DNA of 20,000 nucleotides from Eimeria necatrix (lineage: Eukaryota > Apicomplexa > Conoidasida > Eucoccidiorida > Eimeriidae), in assembly GCF_000499385.1 (NCBI RefSeq), contig NW_013654795.1:1-20000 (forward strand), read 5' to 3'. Numbering within the stretch: position 1 is the stretch's first letter; each line of letters begins with the position of its first letter. Position numbers and translations under genes: made by a program. Below the pieces are notes generated by a model, which did no database searches, was not told the origin of the DNA, and saw only the letters and a program-made list of their open reading frames with translations. Below, piece after piece: positions 10,801-19,934 of this stretch.

Positions 10801-12197
10801 TTCCTTAAAAACAAAAGTTGCACTAAAATTGAGTTTTTGATGCGTGGATTCCCCGGATTCCCTTGGAACAACGCCAGGCGCTGGAAAGCGAAAGGGAGAG
10901 GAAAAACGAGAAGCTCCAGACGGAGTGGGAGATCAACAAGCAAAAATTCGAAGTAACTCACCGAAATAAATGGAAAATGTAGATTTGAATGGAAAATTTG
11001 AGGAAAAAGAAATAAAAAAGAATAAAAAAGAGCCAAAATTGTCTCAAAATGCAATCCGCAGCCGCCTTTGTCTTCTCAGGAGCAGTGCCAGCAACTGGAA
11101 ACGCAGCGGCAAACCCTGGACGACTTGAGCAGCAAACTGGCGGCAGCAAACGAGCAAATCAAAGAAATGAAAATAAAAGAAAACAGCAGAATGGAAAAAG
11201 TGGAAATTAAAGTGAGAGAAACAATAAAGGCCAAAGATCAGACAATCCAAAGCCTCAAAGACGAACTCGCCGCCAGCAACACGAAAGTAAGTAGCGGGCT
11301 AACAGGCAAGCTACTTGACGCATTAATTACAAACACTTTCAAACTGTTTTAAAAATAAATCTTCAAGATTAAATTCTTGTTGATGTCCTTCTCGACTGAC
11401 AAGTGGAAAGGTGAAAGACGCCAGCGAGCCACCTGGCCTGTGTTCAGTTTCTTGCAAATGAAAGAACAAAGCTAAGGGGAAATCAATTGCTGCTATTTTA
11501 GTGTGTTGTTCAAATGTCTTCATGTGAAGTACAATTTTATTTTTAAAATTGGGAGATGTGAACTTCTTAAGACAACCGTAGTCAAGCTTTAGTTTTCAAT
11601 TAAGCCACGTGCGCTTTCCCGAACATCAGGTTCAGATGTGCCTTTTGAATTAAAACTTGCCTGTTTATTTAATTTTCTTAATTTCTAAGCTTCTAATTTG
11701 AAATTTAATTTTTGTTTCCGAATTTCAAACGACATTCTTTTCATGGGCTGCTCATCACCTCAGTCGGTTTGCTACTCGCGTTCGTCTTCAGCGTTTCAAT
11801 GCATCGATCAGTTGCCCCGGCAAACAGCCCCATTTTCGTTGAAACTTCGGAGAACTTTAAATAAATAAATTATTTTTGTTTAAATGTTTTTAATTGGCGC
11901 CTTCAGGTGGAGCATTTGCGGAACTTGATGAGTCGGCAGCGCCTGGAGCTGATGAAGGGCATTTCCTCTTCAGACTTCTTTCCCGCCGACTCCGTCGAGT
12001 CCACTGCAGCCTCTTTGCTGCCGCCAATAAATAAAAACAAAACTTCAGATTTAGTCGGCAACAACAGCAATTATTTAACTGCAAGCTCCCGACTAAGACG
12101 GGGAACAGGCACAGAACGGAAAGCAGCAGCGCGAGTTCACACGAAACCCAAAAACGGGTTCGACTCGAGCCTTAGCAAAAGGGAAACGAAAGACTGA
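7872..12197 (+). CDS. CEP131: CEP131/AZI1-like centrosomal and basal-body protein
   Basis: Eleven exons: 7872-8270, 8468-8674, 8800-8937, 9082-9216, 9367-9470, 9604-9828, 10120-10282, 10590-10715, 10878-10952, 11080-11286 and 11907-12197. All phases agree and give 689 aa, shorter than the roughly 1,080-aa human protein. CEP131 (AZI1, Drosophila Dila) is a coiled-coil protein of centriolar satellites and the basal-body region that is needed for ciliogenesis and flagella. The diagnostic match is at residues 216-232, IKEITIKGLEPEIQRLL followed by DKHRNEK, the family's most conserved block. The segment before it (EKYERQS ... LCQLQDEKKEMASRYQRLADEM) aligns in order with the family. The C-terminus KVEIKVRETIKAKDQTIQSLKDEL ... 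VEHLRNLM matches the family's C-terminal block. Residues 42-54 (EDRILDFLTFLDQ) resemble a short N-terminal family motif. Most of the rest is charged heptad coiled coil. Exon 3 could instead end at 8949 (GAT|GTGCGT), also in phase. Coccidian microgametes are flagellate, which suits this role. Confidence 0.92.
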
Positions 12198-12884
12198 CCT
12201 GAATTGCTTCGACTGAGCTTTTTAATTTGTTTTTTTGTTTTTTTTTTCTGTTTTATAATGCATTAATTGCGTTAGTTTGCCCCTGGATTGCCATCTGCAT
12301 CGCGTTCATGAACAAGGTAGGCTGCGCGGGGGAAGACTGGAGGTTCAACCTCAATCGGACTTGCACAAAAAGAGAAATGAAATATATAAAAGTAAACTTT
12401 AGGGTTTATTGAAATGAATTTATCAAAAAGGGCCCATAATGGCCGGAACAAGTCACAGGTCGAGGCCCAGATCACCTCCCCTTGCAGAGCGTTCAAGTTG
12501 CAAAACTTGTGAATGGAGAAGAAACCTCAGTTGTGAATTCTCTCACTCAAGATGCAGCAAAAAGAAAAGCTACAATTAGTTGTTTTCAAATTCAATTTAT
12601 ATTCAATTCATCTCCACTCTGTGCTGAACAGCTTGAAATCCTCTTTCTCACTTTGCAAATAAGAATTTTTCGAAGTTTCAAAACGAGTTTTGCCCCACTC
12701 GCTGCGGGTAGTTTGCCGAGTTAATGCCACTTAATTGCCCAAAGTTAATATCAATTAAAGTGAAAAGATAAGCTGAACAAAAAGCTGAATCAAATTTAAT
12801 TACAAGTCCCTCGCTGGCTGCAGCTTTGCCGGGCAAGGCAGTGCACAACTCCGTGGACGCGAAAGCGAGCTGGAAAGTTTGTTG

Positions 12885-13022
12885 TCTTTGCATTTTAAAT
12901 TCCCTAATTGGTTTATTTCTCCATTTCATTTCTTTGCATTTATAATTCCCCAATTGGTTTATTTCTTCATTTCATTTCTTTGCATTTTCAATTCCCTAAT
13001 TGCTTTACTTCGCCACTTCATT
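12885..13022. repeat. 46-bp tandem repeat, three copies
   Basis: Copies at about 12885-12930, 12931-12976 and 12977-13022 share a TCTTTGCATTT ... CCCTAATTG ... TTTCATT framework with scattered substitutions; the third is the most diverged. It lies in intergenic DNA downstream of the CEP131-like gene. Confidence 0.85.
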
Positions 13023-13305
13023 TCTTGTTCCATTCAAGAACTCGTTCGAGCCAGTTCAACTCACCCACAGCCTGCCGTTCCCTCTCCAGGCCTTGCTGAC
13101 TTATTGAATCATTTTTGCCGAAATCAAAAGATGATTTTGCCAAAAAATAATACTAAGTGCTGCCACTTTCTCTGAATTGAATGTTCTATTTTATTAAACT
13201 ACTTATCTAAGCTCTACACAAAAAGAAGTAAAGAAGCGGCAGTTCGCTAAGTATGAAGTTCGAGAGGCAACAGCGTTTCTTTGGGGGATCCAGGGCTTCC
13301 GCCGT

Positions 13306-13425
13306 CTCCAAGAAGCCACTCTTGCGCAAATATAATCCCATTTACTTTTAATAAAGTGATTTAGGCTCCAAGAAGCCCCTCTTGCGCAAATATAATCCCA
13401 TTTACTTTTAAAAAGAGATTTAGAT
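13306..13425. repeat. 60-bp tandem duplication, two copies
   Basis: CTCCAAGAAGCC begins at 13306 and again at 13366. About 45 bases through ATATAATCCCATTTACTTTTAA are nearly identical between copies. The position is 3' of the polymerase gene. Confidence 0.85.
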
Positions 13426-13540
13426 CTTTAATGAGTTCAAAAGATTCGCCTGAGTTGGTCCACTGCAAGGCCACAGCTGGCCGCTGTGCAGAATCCAGCG
13501 CCGCCCGGGGCCCCTTCTTTCTTCGTTTGCGAATATTGGG

Positions 13541-13598
13541 GAATATTTTAAATGCTTTAATAAGCATTTAAATGCTTATTAAAGCATTTAAAATATTC
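13541..13598. repeat. Perfect 58-bp palindrome without spacer
   Basis: The two 29-base arms, 13541-13569 (starting GAATATTTTAAATGC) and 13570-13598, are exact reverse complements with no loop. A second, imperfect complementarity flanks them (CTTTCTTCG near 13517-13525 and CGAAGAAAG near 13601-13609), which could extend a cruciform or RNA hairpin. It lies about 70 bp beyond the polymerase stop codon, on its 3' side, in convergent intergenic DNA. Because the arms are self-complementary, the same short peptide frame appears on both strands; that is not evidence of coding. Confidence 0.95.
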
Positions 13599-13668
13599 TT
13601 CGAAGAAAGAAACAACAAATTGAATTCGAATTCAACTCCGAACTCGCATTTTGTTTGCGTTTCCGGGC

Positions 13669-16600
13669 TCAGTCGTCGAGATCGCCCCAGCTCGGGCCCG
13701 CCTTCACGACCACGGCCAGCGGCACGGAAAGCGGCAGCGCCTTTTCCATTTCGCGTTTCAAAATGAATTTAACTCTTTCTTTTTCTTCGCCGCGGCACTC
13801 CACGATGATCTCGTCGTGCAGGGAAAGCAGCAGGCGGGGCCGCGCGCAGAAGTTGCTGAGCGGCGGAAGTTGAACACTCCGAAAGCCGGCCTTTAAGTCC
13901 CAAACCCGGGAAAATTGCAACTAAAACTCCAATTCAGTGGATATTTTCTGCTTAGAAAACCCCCAAGTTCCGCGGAAAGCCCCGCGGAAGCCCCGCTTTC
14001 CGCCCCGTTCAACTTCACTCACCTCCCCTGGAAAGCCCGCTGCACCCGCAGCATCGCCCGCTTTATTACGTCGCTGGCGCTCCCCTGAATTATATAATTC
14101 ACCGCCTGTCGCTGCAAAGAAGGACTTTCGCGCAACTCCGCACTCACGCGGCGACGGCGGCCTGTGCACCCACAAACCCTAAACCCTAAACCCTAAACCC
14201 TAAACCCTAACCCTAAACCCTAGCCCGAAACCCGGAACCCGGCACGTGGAAGCTTAAACTCCAGACCCAAAACCCCAAAGCTAAACCCTAAACCCAACCC
14301 TAAACCCAACCCTAAACCCTAAACCCTAAACCCTGAGCGCTGAAGCCAAACCCTAAACCCTAAACCCTAAACCCTAAACCCTAGCCTGCGGGAGCGACCT
14401 GCGAGGGTGGTGAGGAATCCGTGTTTCCTGGCGGCTAGAATGGCGTCTTTTGCGAATTTGGAAACTTCCGGAAAAGAAAAAGAAAACTGCTGGCGAACTT
14501 TTTGGGCTTCTTCGGGCCCGACGGAAAGCTGCTGGCAAATTGGCTGCAGCCCGCCGCCGTAGAGCAGCGCGAGGCAAACCACTTTGGCCTGCAGCAGCTT
14601 CGAAAGGACTTTTTATTTATTTTGTAATTTTATTTTATAATTTTAAACTTTTAAAATCCAAATTTAATGTTTTTATTTCACTGACACCGCCGCCCTGACA
14701 CTGCGCACTGGCCAGCGCAGCGACAGCTGAAAAGCAAATCGCCAGCCGACTCCAAAGATGCCAGAAACCCTACCGCCTTAACCCTAAACCCTAAACCCTA
14801 AACCCTAAACCCTAAACCCTAAACCCTAAACCCGGAAGGGGCAGTTAGTGCATCGTCAGCGCACCGAATTGCCCACAGCCAGAAACCAAACCCTGAACAC
14901 TAAGGCTTAAACCCTAAACCCCAAACCCTATACCCTAAACCCTAAACCCTAAACCCCAAACCCTAAACCCTAAACCCTAGAGCTGACGCTGTTTCTGAGT
15001 TGAGGCGTAACCTGGTCGACCTGGACTTTGGTGAATTCCGCTGCCATTTCTTTGTAGACGTCTTTTTCCCCTTTTGCAAAAATCCCACTCAGGCGTCCAG
15101 GGCCGCAAAAATGAGCCTACACAACAAAACCCTAAACCCTAAACCCTAAACCCTAAACCCGAATCCCTGAACCCCAAACCCTAAACCCTACATTGTGGTT
15201 CATGTAGGCGCACGGCTGCTCGGAAGGGAGCGAGTGTGTGTCCTTGGCAGCAAGGAGCAGAGATGAGCACATACCCGCAAGCCCCAAACCCTAAACCCTA
15301 AACCCTAAACCCTAAACCCTAAACCCTAAACCCTAGGGACAGGCGGCAGGCGCTGCGAGCCTGACCAAAACCCTCATTTCGATTTGCGCGAAGTCCGCGG
15401 AAACCAGAACCTCCGTTTTAGGGTTTGAGGGAACAAAAGCTGTTCTGCATCGCAGCTTCAGGTCCACCGCGGGGGCCCCCTGCGCTGGGGTGTACGTACA
15501 CCCCGCTGGGGTGTACGTACACCCCGCTGGGGTGTACGTACACCCCGCTGGGGTGTACGTACACCCCAAAGTCAAAAGAACTTCTTTCGGAACTGTTTGC
15601 AAATTGCAGTTGGAAGAAGATAAACGGCCTGTCACCGTTCGGGTTTGGTTCCACCGACAGTAAACCCTAGCCGTCGCAAACCGCAAACCCTAAACCCTAA
15701 ACCCTAAACCCTAAACCCCAAACCCTAAACCCTAGAGGCGGAGTGCTCAAGACGCACAAACGCGGGCCGCTGCCTTCTGGGCGAAGTGTCCAGGGCCTAG
15801 GACTCAGCGATCAGCTCTTAGGGTTTAGGGTTTAAAATTTAGGGTTTAGGGTTTAGGGTTTAGGGTTTACCTGGGCAACTCCGGCTGCTGAACTCGGTTC
15901 GCAGCCCAAGGGGTACTAAACCCTTCGGCTTTCTTCTTGGGGGCCTTTGGGGGGCCCCCAGGGGCCCCCGGGGGCACAAGAAAGGCCAGGGGCCCCACAG
16001 CAGGGGCCCTTTCTGCAGTGCTGTGCAGCTGTGGGGAAACAAGGCAAACCCTAAACCCTAAACCCTAAACCCTAAACCCTAAACCCTAAACCCTAAACGC
16101 TAAACCCTAAACGCTAAAGCCTGAATTTTGAGCGGTGAATTTAAAGGGCATTGAGGGCCATGCGCGAGCTCTCCTGGGCTGAAAGAAGGGCAAGAGGGTT
16201 TAGGGTTTAAGCTTCTGCTCATTTAGGGTTTAGGGTTTAGGGTTTACCGGGGTTAGGGGGGCCAAGAAAGTGGAGTAAAGCTTCGCTATTTGCCGATAGC
16301 GCTGCAGCAGCGGCACCACCGGGTGGCTGTCTCGCAGGCTCTGCAGCAGCAGGCCCCGCAGCAGCAAGGGTTTAGGGTTTAGGGTTTGAGAAGGAGGGTT
16401 TAGGGTTTAGAGAGCCCCTGGAACGGCCCTAGGGTTTAGGGTTTGGGCTCCTAGGGTTTCAGCTGCAGCGCACAGAGCCAAGGGTTTAGGGTTTACTTGG
16501 AGAACATTGTCATCAGTGCACTGCTGCTTCAAACCCTCCACTTGAAACCCTCCAGGGGGCCCCCCCGGGGGCCCCCCAGGGGGCCCCAGTTTGAGTTTGT

Positions 16601-18050
16601 TGTAAATGAGGTCTGCAACTTGTTTAGGAGAAGAGGGAGAAAAAGAAAAGCCAACAGCAGCGCAGCAAGCAGCAGCAAGGTGCTCGAGTTCTGCCTGAAG
16701 CACCCGCAAACCCTAAACCCTAAACCCTAAACCCTAAACCCTAGACGACAAACCCTAAACCCTAGACCCCAAACCCTAGACGACAAAACCTAAACCCTAA
16801 ACCGTAAGCCCTAGACGACAAACCCTAAGCCCTAAACCCTAAGCCCTAGACGACAAACCCTAAACCCTAAACCCTAAACTCTAGACGACAAACCCTAAAC
16901 CCTAAACCCTAAACCCTAAACCCTACCTGCAGCCTCTCCTTGTGGGGCGCCACAACAGACTCGTCGCAGGCAACGCCTGTGGCCTCCATTAGCGACAGCA
17001 GCAGCGCCACGGGGCCCTCCTGCTCCACCAAAACCCTGCGCGCAAACCCTAAACCCTAAACCCTAAACCCTAAACCCTAAACCCTAAACCCTATGTCGTG
17101 GGCCACTCAGAGGCTGAACAGAGAGTGGCGTCGAAGAGCCTTCTGGCTGGAAGCTGCTGCACCCGCGGCGAGGCACTGGCGCCCGCAAAACCCTGCCTAG
17201 GGTCAGGGTTTAGGGTTTAGGGTTTAGGGTTTAGGGTTTAGGGACCTGCATAAACCCTCAGAAAGCATGTGGGGCCCCAGCGCAGCAGCTACTGCTGCTG
17301 TGGCGGAATTGGCTTTGAGGCAATTCGCCCAAAGGAAACTCTCGGCAGCAGCAACCCCCGTGTCCAGCGGCGACAAACCCTCCTGAACGCAAACCCTAAA
17401 CCCTAAACCCTAAACCCTAAACCCTAAACCCTAAACCCTAAACCCTAGAGACCTGAGCCTTGAACACTGGCCTCCGGTTCAAAGCCCGAAAGCGGAAGCG
17501 CTCGCTCAGTACATCTGGTGCCTCGCCCTCCGCCCTCCAAAGCCTAAACCCTAAACCCTAAACCCTAAACCCTAAACCCTAAATCCGAGAGCGCACAAGG
17601 ATCTGCGGCAAGTTGAGTTTTGCTGCTGCAGTGTTTATTGCAGCAGCAGCAGCAGATATCTCAGGGTCTTCGGGGGCCCACAGCCACGCCATCAGAGAAA
17701 CATCGAAGAAGGCGACGGACCCAAGTGCTGCAAACCACAAACCCTAAACCCTAAACCCTAAACCCTAAACCCTAAACCCTAAACCCTAAAGCGCAGGCAG
17801 CCAAGCACGGACTGTGAGCCTCACGACGTGAAGGAGCCTTCTACCCGGCCGCAGGGGGAGCCAGCTCCGGAGAAAGGCCTAGGGTTAGGGTTTAGGGTTT
17901 AGGGTTTAGGGTTTAGGGTTTAGGGTTTACGTATTTCTGGGCGCTGCGCAAGAAGGGGCCTGAGGGCTTCTTGGGCGTTCCAAATCAGCAGCAGCCCTTT
18001 TGCTTTTGGTCTTTTGGCCCCCGAGACAAACAAGTCTTGCATTAAATCCC

Positions 18051-18100
<50 letters not shown>

Positions 18101-19880
18101 GCCTCCCCCTGCTGCTGCTGCTGCTGCTGCGCGAACTGGGCCAGGGGAACAACAAAGTGCTGCCACTGCGTCGGGGGGCCCCCCACGAGCAGCTTCAGGG
18201 CATCTTCAGGGTCCCACTGGGGGCCCCCCTGGCCCTCTGGGGGCCCCCCCAGACCCTGGGGGCCCCCCCCAGGGTCTGGGGGCCCCCCCTGGGTCTGGGG
18301 GCCCCCCCCAAGGTCTGGGGCCCCCTCCAGCCCGTGGGGGCCCCCCCCGAGGTCTGGGGGCCCCCCCTGGGGCTGGGGGGCCCCCCCGCGGCCTGGGGGC
18401 CCCCCGAGACCGGGGGGGGCCCCCCCAGGGCCTGGGGGCCCCCCAAGACCGTGGGGGCCCCCCCCAGGGCCTGGGGGCCCCCCGAGACCGGGGGGGGCCC
18501 CCCCAGGGTCTGGGGGGCCCCCCGCAGTACCCTTGGAAACCACAAGAGCCACGGGCTGGGGAAAACGGGCCCTGAGGGTTTTAATCTTAAAACATGCAGC
18601 TTCTAGTTTGCTGCTGCTGAGGCTGGAAGTGCTGCCGTTCTCCAGCAGCAAACTAAACACAAATGCTGCAGGGGGGCCCCCACAAATCCCAGCGGGGGCC
18701 CCACAAGGGGGGCCCCCCGCACCCCCAGGGGGGCCCCCCCCAGCACCTTCTCCCCCGCCAGCAGCCCCGGGGGCCCCAGGGCTTTGAGGGGCCCCTGGGG
18801 CCCCTCCACTCTGGGGGCCCCCCGGCGGCTGGGGGCCCCCCGGGGTCTGGGGGGCCCCCGCGGTCTGGGGGGCCCCCAGGGTCTGGGGGGCCCCCAGGGT
18901 CTGGGGGCCCCCCGGGGTCTGGGGGGCCCCCAGGGTCTGGGGGGCCCCCAGGGTCTGGGGGGCCCCCAGGGTCTGGGGGGCCCCCGGGGCCCCTAGAGTG
19001 GGGGGCCCCCCTGCTGCTGCGTTTGGAGTTAGTTCGAAGTTGGAGGCAGCAAATTCCGCAAACTGAGACGAAGTCCACAGGAAAGAAACGTCCTGCACGC
19101 CCCAAACCCCAAACCCTAAGCCCTAAACCCTAAACCCTAAACCCTAAACCCTAAACCCTAAACCCTAGTTAGCGAATCTGAGGCCCAGCCGCTGTGCAGT
19201 CGCTCCTGGGGCCTGAAACTTAATCACCAGCGCTTCCTCGCCGCATCCTCTGCACCCAAAACCCTAAACCCTAAACCCTAACCCTAAACCCTAAACCCTA
19301 AACCCTAAACCCTAAACCCTAGCGGAGAGCCCCTCACTTGCCGCTGCTCCCAAGCACTGCACAGGGCCTTCCAGGCCTTCACTGGGTCGAACAAGAGGGG
19401 CCCCTTTTGTTTCTTTTTTTCTCCACTTTTATTTATTTTCTTTTCTTTTCGCGCAGCTTTGGGGGCCCCCGGGGGCCCCTTGGGGGCCCCCGGGGGGCCC
19501 CCGGGGGCCCCCGGGGGGCCCCCCTGGGGGCCCCCCTCCCCGCTGTACCCTGCGTTGGGGGCCCCCCCTGCTGCTGCTGCTGGGGAGTCAGGGGGCCCCT
19601 CGGAGTCCTCGGAGAGGCTCAGGGGGGCCCCCGACTCTGCTGAAAAGGGGGCCCCTTCGGGAGTATCTACAGTGCCCAAGGGGGCCCCCGAGGAGGGGCT
19701 TAGCTGCTGCTGCTGCTGCTGCTGCTGCTGCGGGGCCCCAGGAGACCCAAAAGGGTACAGGGGGGCCCCCGGGGGCCCCTGGGGGCCCCCTGGAGGCCCC
19801 TGGGGGGCCCCTGGGGGCCCCCCCAAGGAGGCAGTGGAGGGGCTGCAGGCTGATTCGTTTGTGGCTGCAGGCGGGGAAGG

Positions 19881-19934
<54 letters not shown>

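Larger units (their letters stand above)
12198..13668. other. Convergent intergenic region, AT-rich and repeat-bearing
   Basis: This 1.5-kb stretch lies between the stop codons of two converging genes. I see no gene in it. It begins with a T-rich tract at about 12226-12250 and holds a 46-bp tandem repeat, a 60-bp tandem repeat and a perfect 58-bp palindrome, listed separately. Open frames here are short and lack recognisable content. Confidence 0.6.
17931..19092 (-). other. Giant exon with degenerate exonuclease fold and Gly-Pro-rich insertions
   Basis: This single 1,162-nt exon of the polymerase gene reads DVSFLWTSSQFAEFAAS at its start and GLLLIWNAQEALRPLL at its end. In between are a GAPQTL-type 6-aa repeat, a second GGPP/GLGGPP-rich block, poly-Gln and poly-Ala. 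Short ordinary segments (LEAACFKIKTLRARF, PVALVVSKG) between the blocks look like strands and helices of the vestigial 3'-5' exonuclease domain. The next exon supplies FFDVSLMAWLWAPE, like the usual third exonuclease motif region. The Asp-x-Glu of motif I is not visible, so proofreading is probably absent, as in theta/nu and Bst-type enzymes. The frame is open for the whole exon despite the repeats. Confidence 0.7.
14174..19320. repeat. Interstitial telomere-like AAACCCT/TTTAGGG blocks in polymerase introns
   Basis: Plus-strand AAACCCT blocks lie at about 14174-14222, 14283-14334, 14348-14383, 14779-14832, 14910-14979, 15127-15189, 15286-15335, 15685-15735, 16046-16112, 16708-16925, 17043-17092, 17391-17447, 17541-17582, 17738-17789, 19101-19166 and 19256-19320. 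Plus-strand TTTAGGG blocks lie at about 15817-15870, 16195-16247, 16367-16496 (broken), 17199-17242 and 17880-17930. Each holds a few to a few dozen heptamers with occasional variants. Every block falls inside an intron, none inside an exon I assigned. AAACCCT is the telomere repeat type of coccidia. The mixed orientation and intronic position show this is not a chromosome end. Confidence 0.95.

Noticed and set aside
13361..13766. Small peptides starting MLIKAFKIF on both strands
   Set aside because: They are identical because they are translated from the two arms of the palindrome.
15472..15570. The palindrome array as an intron
   Set aside because: Candidate donors (GGG|GTGTAC and GTAC sites) and acceptors (CCCCAG, GCGCAG) give incompatible phases or an immediate stop. 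Read-through is in frame.
14174..17930. A CRISPR-like array (repeats with unique spacers)
   Set aside because: The repeats are simple heptamers, spacing is irregular, and the unique parts include polymerase exons. The genome is eukaryotic.
18000..18800. A collagen-like or separate gene on the plus strand
   Set aside because: Long plus-strand frames exist only because GGGGGCCCC and CAG repeats are open in several frames. The minus frame connects in phase to conserved polymerase exons.
14174..19320. A chromosome end (true telomere)
   Set aside because: Blocks are short, separated by conserved coding exons, and occur in both orientations. All lie inside introns of one gene.
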